The translations under genes and the position numbers were made by a program. A stretch of DNA of 64,000 nucleotides, from positions 682,001-746,000 of the forward strand of contig NZ_CP016761.1 in assembly GCF_001642935.1 (NCBI RefSeq). Reading direction: 5' to 3'. Each line of letters begins with the position of its first letter. Positions within the stretch are counted from its first letter, which is position 1. The stretch comes from Fictibacillus arsenicus (GTDB lineage: Bacteria > Bacillota > Bacilli > Bacillales > Fictibacillaceae). Below are positions 18,590 through 27,280 of the stretch, piece after piece. Below the pieces are notes generated by a model. That model saw only the letters and a list, made by a program, of their open reading frames with translations. It was not told the origin of the DNA and did not search any database.

Positions 18590-18615
18590 TAATCGTAAAA
18601 GGAGATGAACAATGA

Positions 18616-19944
18616 ATGATTCTTCATCCTAATGTGGAGTGCATGAATGGAGATGAGAAACAAGAGTTTCAGCTTCACCGTTTAAAGCAGACAGTACAAA
18701 CAGTTTACGAAAATGTGCCCTTTTACAAAAATGCATTTGACGAAAAAGAAATTCATCCATCATCAATAAACTCACTGGAAGATTTGCAAAAGCTCCCGTT
18801 CACTGTAAAAAAGAATCTCCGTGATCACTATCCATTCGGACTTTTTGCGGTTCCGCAAGACCATCTAGTCCGGCTTCACGCATCCTCTGGTACAAGCGGG
18901 AAACCTACCGTTGTCGGTTATACAGAAGGTGACATTGAAAGATGGAGTGACATGGTAGCGCGGTCTATAGCAATAGCGGGCGGTGAGCCGGGCAATGTCC
19001 TGCACAACGCTTATGGATATGGACTTTTTACTGGCGGACTAGGTCTTCATAACGGATCAGAACGGCTGGGGATGGTTACGGTTCCTGTATCTGGAGGTAA
19101 CACAGAGCGTCAGATTTTACTTATTGAAGATTTCAAACCGCAAGTGATTTGCGGAACACCATCCTACATTTTAACCATTGCGGAAAAGATGGAAGAGCTC
19201 GGAAAAGATCCAAGAGAAACTTCACTTCAATACGGTATATTTGGTGCGGAGCCTTGGTCGGAAGAGATGCGGGCAACGCTCGAAGAAAAGCTCGGAATCA
19301 AGGCTATGGATATTTACGGGCTCAGCGAAGTGATGGGGCCTGGAGTAGCGATGGAGTGTCACGAAGCACAGAACGGATTGCATATTATGGATGACCACTT
19401 TATAGCTGAAATTATTAATCCGGATACGCTCGAACCAATGCCGGACGGAGAATATGGGGAACTTGTTTTTACGAGCTTAACGAAAGAAGCTTTTCCGATC
19501 ATCCGCTATCGTACAGGTGATATCGCTTCGCTTGACCGTACACCTTGCAGCTGTGGCAGGACTTCGGTCCGGATGAGCAGGGTGAAGGGGCGGATCGACG
19601 ATATGATCATTGTCAGAGGGGTTAATGTTTTCCCTTCAGAGATCGAGAATTGCCTGCTTGCCAATGAGGATATCGTCCCTCATTACCAGGTGCATATACA
19701 GACAGAAGGATTCAGGGAGCACATCGAACTTCATGTGGAGATGAGTGAAAAACTTTATGCAATAACGAACGGTGATGAAGCACATTCCGCAACAGAGCTG
19801 CTTAAACAAACCATCTCTAAAAAAATTAAAGATACTTGCCTTGTAACAATGAAGATAAAAGTGTTTCCGCCAAAAACTATTCCGCGTTCAGAAGGAAAGG
19901 CGATCAGAGTTGTGAGGCACTCTCAGAAAAAAATGGGTGTTTAA
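18616..19944 (+). CDS. paaK: Phenylacetate-CoA ligase
   Basis: 442 residues. It activates phenylacetate with ATP and CoA, the entry step of the pathway. Seen are the nucleotide loop SSGTSGKPTVVGYT (about residue 89), YGLSEVMGPGVAMEC, the Cys cluster TPCSCGRTS, and the C-terminal hinge GRIDDMIIVRGVNVFPSEIE typical of PaaK. RBS AGGAGATG fits ATG 18616; the ATG four bases upstream is in a frame that stops at once. First gene of the paa cluster and directly behind a cre site. Confidence 0.94.
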   Translation: MILHPNVECMNGDEKQEFQLHRLKQTVQTVYENVPFYKNAFDEKEIHPSSINSLEDLQKLPFTVKKNLRDHYPFGLFAVPQDHLVRLHASSGTSGKPTVVGYTEGDIERWSDMVARSIAIAGGEPGNVLHNAYGYGLFTGGLGLHNGSERLGMVTVPVSGGNTERQILLIEDFKPQVICGTPSYILTIAEKMEELGKDPRETSLQYGIFGAEPWSEEMRATLEEKLGIKAMDIYGLSEVMGPGVAMECHEAQNGLHIMDDHFIAEIINPDTLEPMPDGEYGELVFTSLTKEAFPIIRYRTGDIASLDRTPCSCGRTSVRMSRVKGRIDDMIIVRGVNVFPSEIENCLLANEDIVPHYQVHIQTEGFREHIELHVEMSEKLYAITNGDEAHSATELLKQTISKKIKDTCLVTMKIKVFPPKTIPRSEGKAIRVVRHSQKKMGV

Positions 19945-20014
19945 CCATTGTTTAAAAGTATGACGTTATTTTATAATTACGGTAATAAAACGTAATACAA
20001 CAGGAGGGAATAAC

Positions 20015-20980
20015 ATGACAGTTGGTGTGAGCTTTAATCAACTTAGTGAAGAAGAAAAGATGCAGCATTTCTTAGATCGTATCAATGCTGGCGAAAAGAT
20101 TGAACCCGATGACTGGATGCCCGATGATTATCGTCTGCAGCTGATTCGTTTGATTTCAATGCATGGGATTTCGGAAATTATGGGAGCGCTTCCAGAGAAA
20201 GAATGGGTACCTAAAGCACCTTCCTTGCACCGCAAGCTTGCAATCATGGCTAAGGTACAGGACGAAATGGGTCATGGCCAATTGCTGCTTCGTGTAGCAG
20301 AAGACTTGATGGCTCCGCTAGGAAAGACACGCCATGATATCATGGAAGACCTTTTTTCAGGGAAACTGAAGTTCCATAACGTTTTCCATATGGATGCTCC
20401 TACTTGGGGAGACGCTGGAATCATTGCATGGCTTGTAGATGGAGCTGCAATCATCTCTCAAAGTATGATGCTTGATTCTTCTTATGGTCCGTACGCTCGA
20501 GCGCTAAAGCGTATTTGTGCAGAAGAAGTATTCCACGCACAGCATGGAGAGAGCATTATTTTAGCGATGGCAGAAGGTTCTCCTGAACAGCGCCAGATGC
20601 TGCAGGATGCTCTTAACCGCTGGTGGGAATCACTTATCATGTTCTTCGGACCGAAATCGGCTAAAGAAACGGGCAACTCTAATGCGGATAAGAACATTAT
20701 GTACAAAATCCGTACAAAAACGAATGAAGATCTAAGGCAAGAATTCTTTATAAAATACATTCCGCGTATTTGGTCGCTCGGACTAACGATTCCGGATGAT
20801 ACGATCCGTTTTGATGAAGAAACACAAATGTGGATCTATAAGGATGCTGATTGGAGCAAGTTTAAGCAGATCGTTTCCGGAAACGGGCCACAATCTCAAA
20901 ATCGCTTAGACCTTCGCCGCCGCTCATACAAAAATAACGAGTGGGTACGCGAGGCATTGGCTGCTAAAAAAGCGATCTAA
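20015..20980 (+). CDS. paaA: Phenylacetyl-CoA epoxidase catalytic subunit
   Basis: 321 residues. It is the di-iron subunit that epoxidises the aromatic ring of phenylacetyl-CoA. Iron ligands are visible in QDEMGHGQ (about residue 82) and EEVFHAQH (about 169). The RBS AGGAGGGA is strong. Forms the PaaABC(D) complex with the next genes. The 70-base gap after paaK has a TTGTTTAA half-site and an ACGTTA/TAAAACGT inverted element that may be regulatory. Confidence 0.95.
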   Translation: MTVGVSFNQLSEEEKMQHFLDRINAGEKIEPDDWMPDDYRLQLIRLISMHGISEIMGALPEKEWVPKAPSLHRKLAIMAKVQDEMGHGQLLLRVAEDLMAPLGKTRHDIMEDLFSGKLKFHNVFHMDAPTWGDAGIIAWLVDGAAIISQSMMLDSSYGPYARALKRICAEEVFHAQHGESIILAMAEGSPEQRQMLQDALNRWWESLIMFFGPKSAKETGNSNADKNIMYKIRTKTNEDLRQEFFIKYIPRIWSLGLTIPDDTIRFDEETQMWIYKDADWSKFKQIVSGNGPQSQNRLDLRRRSYKNNEWVREALAAKKAI

Positions 20981-21004
20981 CAGCGGAAGGGAGAGACAAC
21001 CAAC

Positions 21005-21349
21005 GTGAACGAAACGAAAAATGAGTTTTACAACGTATATGAAGTATTTAGCAAAAAAACAGATAAATCACCGTTTCAGCACAGCTTCAGCCTTTTAGCT
21101 CCTAACGCTGATATGGCACTCATCATGGCAAAAGAGAACTTTTTCAGAAGAGAGACGGTTGCTGACATCTGGGTTGTAAAAAGAGAGAACATCCGCGGTC
21201 TGAATCAGGATGAGAGAGAGATGCTCAAAAGGCTTGATAAGGAGTATAGAGAAACAAAAGGATACGGTTATTTAAAGAAGAAATGGCGTGACTACAACCA
21301 GGAGCAGTTTACAGAACAGCACATCCTTGGCGGAAGGGGAGACAATTAA
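21005..21349 (+). CDS. paaB: Phenylacetyl-CoA epoxidase subunit B
   Basis: 114 residues, GTG start behind GGAAGGGAGAG. Small structural subunit of the epoxidase that bridges PaaAC heterodimers. The sequence FYNVYEVFSKKTDKSPFQHS and the central NADMALIMAKENFFRRE segment are typical of the family. The stop overlaps the paaC start by one base (TAATG), indicating coupling. Confidence 0.93.
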   Translation: MNETKNEFYNVYEVFSKKTDKSPFQHSFSLLAPNADMALIMAKENFFRRETVADIWVVKRENIRGLNQDEREMLKRLDKEYRETKGYGYLKKKWRDYNQEQFTEQHILGGRGDN

Positions 21350-22155
21350 TGACACAGGAAACATTGAAGCCACAAGAGAAAGCCGCATTGATCGAGCTTC
21401 TCTATCAGATGGGAGACGATGATTTTATTCTTTCGTTCCGTGGATCTGAATGGCTCGGACTTGCGCCGCATATTGAAGAGGATGTTGCGTTCTCATCCAT
21501 CTCTCAGGACATGATGGGTCATGCAAACCTTTACTATCGTCTATTAGAGGATCTTGGAGAAGGGGAAGCAGATAGAATTGCTCATTTGCGTACACCTGAT
21601 CAATTCCGCAATGCCATCATTTTAGAAGAAGTGAACGGACCTGGCACGTATTTAAAAGAACCTGATTATGACTGGGCATTTGCTGTAGTCCGCAATTACT
21701 TTTATGCGGTGCATAAACAGATTCGTTTAGATTCGCTTCGCCATTCTTCTTATGAGCCATTAGCTGAGGCAGCAAGAAAAATCATGACCGAACAATACTA
21801 TCACCTCATGCACTGGGAAGTTTGGTTTAAGCAGCTGATGACGAGTACAGATGAAGCGATCGAGCGTATGAACGCAGCTATTGAAAAAGTCTGGAAGGAT
21901 TTCGGCGGTGTTCTTACACTTGTTCCTTCATACGCAGAGATCGTGAAAGCGAACTTGATCGATGATGAAGCAGTCATGAAAAAACGCTGGACGAACAAGA
22001 TGGAAGCAGTGTTTAAAGAAGTGGGAGCAGAATATCCTGGCGAGCCTCGAATGGAAAGAGGCAACGGGAGAAACGGTGTTCACACAGATGATTTAAAACA
22101 AGCATTATCTACACTTTCAGAAGTGTATGCTACAAATCCTGCAACTGGCTGGTAA
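21349..22155 (+). CDS. paaC: Phenylacetyl-CoA epoxidase structural subunit C
   Basis: 268 residues of ferritin-like fold. PaaC partners PaaA and shapes the active site but has lost the full iron-ligand set; here SQDMMGHANLYYRLLED replaces the DExxH helix of PaaA. It overlaps paaB by one base. Seen in every complete paa cluster beside PaaA and PaaB. Confidence 0.94.
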   Translation: MTQETLKPQEKAALIELLYQMGDDDFILSFRGSEWLGLAPHIEEDVAFSSISQDMMGHANLYYRLLEDLGEGEADRIAHLRTPDQFRNAIILEEVNGPGTYLKEPDYDWAFAVVRNYFYAVHKQIRLDSLRHSSYEPLAEAARKIMTEQYYHLMHWEVWFKQLMTSTDEAIERMNAAIEKVWKDFGGVLTLVPSYAEIVKANLIDDEAVMKKRWTNKMEAVFKEVGAEYPGEPRMERGNGRNGVHTDDLKQALSTLSEVYATNPATGW

Positions 22156-22181
22156 GACGATCTAGAAAGGAGATGAACCAC

Positions 22182-22682
22182 GTGTCCGAAATAAAAAACA
22201 GCATGACCGATACCGTTATGGACGCGCTTGGGGATGTTAAAGATCCTGAAATCGCCTCCGTCAGCATATTGGACCTGGGTATGATACACGAAGTAGAAGT
22301 GACAGATGGAAATGTGAAAGTTTCCGTACTGCCTACCTTTTCGGGGTGTCCTGCCTTGCATATCATCGAAAGAGATATTAAAAAAGCCTTAGAAACAGTA
22401 GAAGGAATTGAATCGGCAGAAGTGAATTTTGTATTTACACCCTCATGGACAACAGACCGAATCACACCAGAGGGACGTGAGAGATTAAAAGAATTCGGAA
22501 TCTCTCCGCCGCCGGCGAACCATGTAATGGGTGAGCCATGGGAGATCGACTGTCCATATTGCGGGTCAACCTATGTGACGATGGAAAACATTTTTGGTCC
22601 GACAGCATGCCGAAGCATCCTGTATTGCAAGTCGTGCAAAAACCCGTTTGAAGCAATGAAACCAGTTGCTGATATGGGGTAG
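22182..22682 (+). CDS. paaD: PaaD, epoxidase maturation protein
   Basis: 166 residues from GTG 22182; AAAGGAG at 22166-22172 is correctly spaced for it and would abut the ATG at 22173. The N-terminal two thirds is a MIP18/DUF59 domain as used in iron-sulphur or di-iron centre assembly (DPEIASVSILDLGMI). The C-terminus has a four-Cys zinc-ribbon-like pair, CPYCGS and CKSC. PaaD is needed for epoxidase activity in E. coli. It is followed by an EthD gene rather than by paaE. Confidence 0.92.
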   Translation: MSEIKNSMTDTVMDALGDVKDPEIASVSILDLGMIHEVEVTDGNVKVSVLPTFSGCPALHIIERDIKKALETVEGIESAEVNFVFTPSWTTDRITPEGRERLKEFGISPPPANHVMGEPWEIDCPYCGSTYVTMENIFGPTACRSILYCKSCKNPFEAMKPVADMG

Positions 22683-22723
22683 CCACAAAAAAATATGAGG
22701 TTAAAAATAGGGAGGAAACACAC

Positions 22724-23029
22724 ATGGTAAAATTAATCGCACTTTACAAAACACCGGAAAACATTGATCAATTCGACGAGCACTATTTTGGACATCATAC
22801 AGAGATTACAAAAAAGATTCCTGGACTTCGCAAAATGGAAGTAACTAAGATTGTTGGTTCTCCAATGGGGAAAAGCGAGTACCATATTCTTTGTGAAATG
22901 TACTACGATGATCATGACGCACTAAAAGCAGCGATGAAGTCAGACGAAGGTAAAGCTTCTGGTAAAGACTTAATGAGCTTTGCAGCAGAACTTGTAACGC
23001 TCATGATCGGTGAGGAAATCAATGAGTAA
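22724..23029 (+). CDS. EthD-family small protein in the paa operon
   Basis: 101 residues with the EthD ferredoxin-like fold, including the HYFGHHTEITKKIPGLRK segment. RBS is AGGGAGGAA. Family members are dimeric alpha-beta barrel proteins, some of which act on or shield reactive aromatic intermediates; none has a general reductase fold. It occupies the place of paaE in enteric clusters, and it overlaps the crotonase gene by eight bases, so it is part of the pathway operon. Its role is not known. Confidence 0.88.
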   Translation: MVKLIALYKTPENIDQFDEHYFGHHTEITKKIPGLRKMEVTKIVGSPMGKSEYHILCEMYYDDHDALKAAMKSDEGKASGKDLMSFAAELVTLMIGEEINE

Positions 23030-23798
23030 TTACGAAACAATCATAACCTCAGTTGAAGATGGGATTGCCTTAATTCAATTAAACAGGCCGCGTGTTCTAA
23101 ACGCGATCAACCGGCCGATGGTTACGGAGCTTTTAGATGCTTTTGAAGGATTTGACCGTAATGATGAGGTGAAAGCAATTGTTTTAACAGGTAACCAGCG
23201 TGCATTTGCTGCTGGTGCAGACATTGATGAAATGAAAGAAGACGACAGCGTTTCTCTTGAACTATTAAACCAGTTCAAAGAATGGGATCGTCTCGCAACG
23301 ATAAAGAAACCGATTATCGGTGCTGTTAACGGCTATTGTTTCGGCGGGGGGTTTGAGCTTGCTCTTTGTGCAGATATTCTTTTTGCGGCAGAGAACGCAC
23401 AGTTCGGATTCCCTGAAATCAAACTTGGGGTAATGCCAGGTGCTGGAGGAACAGTAAAGCTCACTAAGCTTATGGGACAGAAGAAAGCACTGGAATGGCT
23501 GTGGCTCGGTGATCCGATGACAGCAGATGAAGCGCTCCAATATGGAGTGATCAACCGCGTTATCGCACCTGAACTTGTTTTAGAAGAAGCGAAAAAGTAT
23601 GCAAGAATTGTAGCTTCAAGAGCTCCATTATCGACTCGTTTAATTAAAGAAACCGTCTATAAATCTATCGATTATTCAACATATGAAGGCATGCAGTTTG
23701 AAAGAAAAAACTTTTACCTATTATTCTCATCGCAGGACCAAAAAGAAGGCATGAAAGCATTTGTTGAAAAACGTCCTGCAGAGTTTAAAGGGAAGTAG
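23022..23798 (+). CDS. paaF: Enoyl-CoA hydratase, PaaF-like
   Basis: 258 residues from ATG 23022, which overlaps the previous stop (ATGAGTAA). Crotonase fold with the oxyanion-hole segments FAAGADIDEM and GYCFGGGFELALCADI. Both Glu positions of true hydratases appear present (GFPEIKLGVMPGAGG), consistent with hydration of 2,3-dehydroadipyl-CoA. Three crotonases occur in this cluster, so assignment of the individual steps is by similarity and order only. Confidence 0.85.
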   Translation: MSNYETIITSVEDGIALIQLNRPRVLNAINRPMVTELLDAFEGFDRNDEVKAIVLTGNQRAFAAGADIDEMKEDDSVSLELLNQFKEWDRLATIKKPIIGAVNGYCFGGGFELALCADILFAAENAQFGFPEIKLGVMPGAGGTVKLTKLMGQKKALEWLWLGDPMTADEALQYGVINRVIAPELVLEEAKKYARIVASRAPLSTRLIKETVYKSIDYSTYEGMQFERKNFYLLFSSQDQKEGMKAFVEKRPAEFKGK

Positions 23799-23808
23799 GG
23801 GGATAACC

Positions 23809-24582
23809 ATGTTTGAAACGATTAGCTACGAAACAAGAGGAAAGACAGCATGGATTACACTGAACCGTCCGGATAAACTAAATGCTTTTACATCACTCAT
23901 GCATAAGGAAATGGTGTCGGCGGTTAAAGAGGCGAACAAAGACAGCAAGGTAAGAGCAGTAGTCATTACTGGAGCTGGGCGTGCATTCTGTTCCGGACAG
24001 GACTTAACTGGTTCGACAGATTCTACGGATTATGGTGAAGTTCTCCGCAAAGGGTATAACCCGATGGTGCAAGCACTTGTGGCGATGGAAAAGCCAGTGA
24101 TCGCAGCGGTAAACGGTGTGGCAGCAGGTGCAGGGATGAGCTTGGCATTGGCGTGCGATTTCCGTATCGCGAGCGAGAAAGCGAGTTTTATTGAGGCGTT
24201 CATTCACGTGGGCTTAGTTCCAGACTCAGGGAACCTATACTTCTTGCCGCGTTTAGTCGGGCATGCGAAAGCGATGGAGCTTGCAGTACTCGGTGAAAAG
24301 ATTACAGCACAGCAAGCTAAAGAGTTCGGTCTCGTTACAAAAACAGTGAGCGAAGAAGAGTTCATGCTTGAAGTTGAAACGTTCGCGGAAAAATTGGCAA
24401 ACATGCCTACGAAAGCAATCGGGCTTATTAAACGTTATTTAAATAAAACCTGGGAAAGCGATCTGAACGAAGTGCTCGAATATGAAGCACAAGCACAGAA
24501 GATCGCAGGAGAGTCTGAAGATCATCAAGAAGGACTGCATGCATTTTTAGAAAAGAGAAAACCTGCATTCACAGGAAAATAG
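23809..24582 (+). CDS. paaG: Enoyl-CoA hydratase/isomerase, PaaG-like
   Basis: 257 residues from ATG 23809 (RBS GGGGGA). Crotonase fold with FCSGQDLTGS and GVAAGAGMSLALACDFRIAS. The AFIHVGLVPDSG segment carries Asp where PaaF has Gly-Ala, a pattern seen in PaaG isomerases that convert the ring epoxide to oxepin-CoA. The C-terminus ends HAFLEKRKPAFTGK as in PaaG. It lies 10 bases after paaF. Confidence 0.86.
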   Translation: MFETISYETRGKTAWITLNRPDKLNAFTSLMHKEMVSAVKEANKDSKVRAVVITGAGRAFCSGQDLTGSTDSTDYGEVLRKGYNPMVQALVAMEKPVIAAVNGVAAGAGMSLALACDFRIASEKASFIEAFIHVGLVPDSGNLYFLPRLVGHAKAMELAVLGEKITAQQAKEFGLVTKTVSEEEFMLEVETFAEKLANMPTKAIGLIKRYLNKTWESDLNEVLEYEAQAQKIAGESEDHQEGLHAFLEKRKPAFTGK

Positions 24583-24608
24583 ACATCTAAGAAAAGGGAG
24601 TGGAGAGT

Positions 24609-26117
24609 ATGAGTACAGCAAAAATGGAAGTTAAAGCAGTGAAGCGTGATCAATACGATATGATTATTGGCGGTCAAAGTACGGCCGGTTCGGAAGGGGA
24701 GTATTTTGTTACGTACAACCCAGCGACTGGTGAACCGTTAGCGAAGGTAGCTAAAGCGACGAAGGCTGATGTTGACCGTGCAGTACAAGCCGCACGAACT
24801 GCATTCGAAACAGGTAAATGGAAGCGCTCTCCTGTAAATAAGCGTTCACGCACGATGAACAAAATCGCGAGCATCATGCGTTCTCGTTTCAATGAACTTG
24901 TTGAGCTTGAAATCCTTAACAGCGGGAAATCGTTAAGCGCTGCACAAGGACAAGTAATGCAGGCAATCGAAGACTTCGAATTCTATGCAGGTGCAATCGT
25001 AAGCCATCGCGGTGCAGTGAACCCGATGCCAGGGCCGTTTATGAACTATACGTTAAAAGAGCCTCTTGGTGTTTGTGCACAGATCATTCCTTGGAACTAT
25101 CCGATGATGATGGCAGCGTGGAAGATTGCTCCGGCTATCGCAACAGGATGCTCTGTGATCTTAAAGCCTGCGAGCTTAACACCATTAACAGCGATTGTTA
25201 TGACAGAGATCTGCCACGAAGCTGGAGTTCCTGAAGGTGTTGTAAACATCATTACAGGTGATGGAGCTACTGTTGGTTCGTACCTTGCTGAGCATGAAGG
25301 TGTTGATAAAGTCGCGTTCACAGGTGAAACAGGAACAGGAAAAGACATCATGGCGAAAGCATCACAGACGATTAAACGTGTGACGCTTGAGCTTGGCGGA
25401 AAATCCCCTAACCTTGTTTTTGAAGATACAGATATCGATGCTGCTGTAGATGGCTCATTGTTCGGTATTTTCTATAACACGGGTCAATCATGTGAAGCAC
25501 GCTCTCGTCTTTACATTCAGGAAAGTGTTTATGAAGCATTTATGGAAAAGTTCGTTGAAAAAGCGAAGAAACTTGTTCTTGGAAATCCGCTAGATCAAGG
25601 AACGCATGTTGGTGCGATCATCTCTGAGCGCCAGCTTGAAGTAATCGACGGTTATGTGAAATCTGCTGAAGAAGAAGGAGCAACCATTGCTTTAGGAGGC
25701 GGCCGTGCTAAAGTGGATGGTTTTGAAAATGGCCACTGGTACTTGCCGACGATCATTACGGATGTAAACGAAGAAATGAAAGTGGTTAAGGAAGAAATCT
25801 TTGGTCCTGTTGTCGTTGTATCCACATTTAAGGATGAAAAAGAAGCGGTTCGTTTAGCAAATAATACAGACTTCGGTTTAGCTGCTGCGATCTGGACTAA
25901 GGATCATGCAAAAGCAACTCGTGTAGCGGGCATGATTCAAGCTGGAACGATCATGATCAATTCTCCGTTCTCAGCATTCCCAGGTACGCCGTTCGGGGGC
26001 TACAAGCAATCTGGATTCGGCCGCGAGCTTTGTATTGAAACGCTAGACCTTTATACAGAAACAAAGAGTGTAGTGTCATATACAGGATCTCGTCCATTGA
26101 ATCCTTTTAATCTGTAA
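24609..26117 (+). CDS. Aldehyde dehydrogenase of the paa cluster (stand-alone PaaZ-type step)
   Basis: 502 residues from ATG 24609 (RBS AAGGGAG); an in-frame GTG at 24600 overlaps the RBS. Catalytic Glu in ELGGKSP (about residue 260) and catalytic Cys in TGQSCEA (about 295), with IIPWNYP for NAD binding. There is no C-terminal MaoC hydratase domain, so it is not a fused PaaZ (about 680 residues). It may oxidise the semialdehyde left after oxepin-CoA ring opening, or feed phenylacetaldehyde into the pathway. The operon position favours the first role. Confidence 0.9.
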   Translation: MSTAKMEVKAVKRDQYDMIIGGQSTAGSEGEYFVTYNPATGEPLAKVAKATKADVDRAVQAARTAFETGKWKRSPVNKRSRTMNKIASIMRSRFNELVELEILNSGKSLSAAQGQVMQAIEDFEFYAGAIVSHRGAVNPMPGPFMNYTLKEPLGVCAQIIPWNYPMMMAAWKIAPAIATGCSVILKPASLTPLTAIVMTEICHEAGVPEGVVNIITGDGATVGSYLAEHEGVDKVAFTGETGTGKDIMAKASQTIKRVTLELGGKSPNLVFEDTDIDAAVDGSLFGIFYNTGQSCEARSRLYIQESVYEAFMEKFVEKAKKLVLGNPLDQGTHVGAIISERQLEVIDGYVKSAEEEGATIALGGGRAKVDGFENGHWYLPTIITDVNEEMKVVKEEIFGPVVVVSTFKDEKEAVRLANNTDFGLAAAIWTKDHAKATRVAGMIQAGTIMINSPFSAFPGTPFGGYKQSGFGRELCIETLDLYTETKSVVSYTGSRPLNPFNL

Positions 26118-26134
26118 AACTTATAGTTTAAGCT

Positions 26135-26310
26135 TTGTTGCTCATGGGAGTAGTTGATTTCCGTTTCAGGATGCTCGCTTTCCGCGGGGCGTGCGGTGAG
26201 CCTCCTGCCGCTTTGCGCCGTTAGGAGTCTCCACCTGACCGCTCGTCCCGCAGGAGTCTCGCACCTTGCGCTCCAATCAACTTGCAACGAAGATCCAATA
26301 GCAACAACCT
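26135..26310 (+). repeat. Interspersed repeat, canonical forward copy
   Basis: The core 26153-26282 runs from TTGATTTCCG through GCTCGCTTTCCGCGGGGC and CCGCAGGAGTCTCGCACC to CTCCAATCAACT. Flanks carry the outer TTTGTTGCTC and AGCAACAACC ends. It splits the paa operon between the aldehyde dehydrogenase gene and paaH. Confidence 0.85.
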
Positions 26311-26371
26311 TATAGAAAAGTGTCATACAAAACAAAAGCGGGCATTCGTGCTCGCTTTTTACACACAAAAG

Positions 26372-26387
26372 TTAAACACTTGTTTAA
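26372..26387. promoter_or_regulatory. Palindrome TTAAACA-N2-TGTTTAA upstream of paaH
   Basis: Perfect 7-bp arms separated by CT, 20 bases before the paaH start. The same arms with spacer GC occur at 42048, just after the 2-oxoacid dehydrogenase operon, and a near copy occurs at 53791. Likely an operator for an unidentified repressor. Confidence 0.5.
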
Positions 26388-26407
26388 AAAGAAAGGCAGG
26401 AGAGACC

Positions 26408-27280
26408 ATGTTGCAAAATGCAGTAGTCATCGGATCTGGTGTAATGGGGAGAGGAATTGCTTACGTTTGTGCGGTTGGAGGATTTGATGTTCAGCTTGTT
26501 GATGTAAAGCAAGATCAGCTGGAAAACGCAAAAAAAGAAATCGATTCTATTTTTTCAAAAGCGGTATCTCGCGGAAAGCTGTCACAAGAAGATGCAAGCG
26601 CAGCTCAAGGAAGACTTTCTTATACTGTGCATCTAACAGCAGCTGCCAGCGGTGCAGACATAGTAATTGAAGCTGTTCCAGAAAATATAGAGATCAAGCG
26701 TGCTGTTTTTGAAGAATTAGACCATTCGGCACCAAGTCATTGCGTGCTTGCTACAAATACGTCGACGATGAGCCCTACAGAAATTGGGTCATTTACTAAG
26801 CGGCCAGAAAAAGTAATTGCGATGCATTTCTTTAACCCTGTGCATAGAATGCCGCTTGTAGAAATCGTGCGCGGCCATGAAACGGATGACGAAACGGTTG
26901 AGCTTGCAAAAGAAGCTGCTGTAAAAATGGGCAAGGAAACGGTTACGGTAAACGAGTTTCCTGGTTTCGTAACGAGCCGTATCTCTGCCATGATCGGTAA
27001 CGAAGCGTTTTACATGCTTCAAGAAGGTGTGGGTACACCTGAAGATATCGATAAAGCTATTAAGCTAGGATTGAACTTCCCGATGGGACCTTTCGAACTT
27101 GGTGACCTGGTAGGACTCGACACACGATTGAATAACTTAAACTATCTTCATAAAACATTAGGTGAAAAATACCGCCCTGCTCCTCTTCTTGTCAAGTATG
27201 TCAAAGCAGGAAGACTTGGACGTAAATCAGGCAAAGGGGTTTATGATTACACCAATGAAGGCAGCGGGGTGAAGAAGTAA
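26408..27280 (+). CDS. paaH: 3-hydroxyacyl-CoA dehydrogenase, PaaH-like
   Basis: 290 residues from ATG 26408 (RBS GGCAGGAGAG). NAD-binding motif GSGVMGRGIAY at residues 8-18 and the catalytic His in HFFNPVHRMPLVEIV (about 140). It oxidises 3-hydroxyadipyl-CoA to 3-oxoadipyl-CoA in the lower pathway; 3-hydroxybutyryl-CoA is an alternative substrate for the family. Its stop overlaps the thiolase start (TAATG). Confidence 0.9.
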   Translation: MLQNAVVIGSGVMGRGIAYVCAVGGFDVQLVDVKQDQLENAKKEIDSIFSKAVSRGKLSQEDASAAQGRLSYTVHLTAAASGADIVIEAVPENIEIKRAVFEELDHSAPSHCVLATNTSTMSPTEIGSFTKRPEKVIAMHFFNPVHRMPLVEIVRGHETDDETVELAKEAAVKMGKETVTVNEFPGFVTSRISAMIGNEAFYMLQEGVGTPEDIDKAIKLGLNFPMGPFELGDLVGLDTRLNNLNYLHKTLGEKYRPAPLLVKYVKAGRLGRKSGKGVYDYTNEGSGVKK

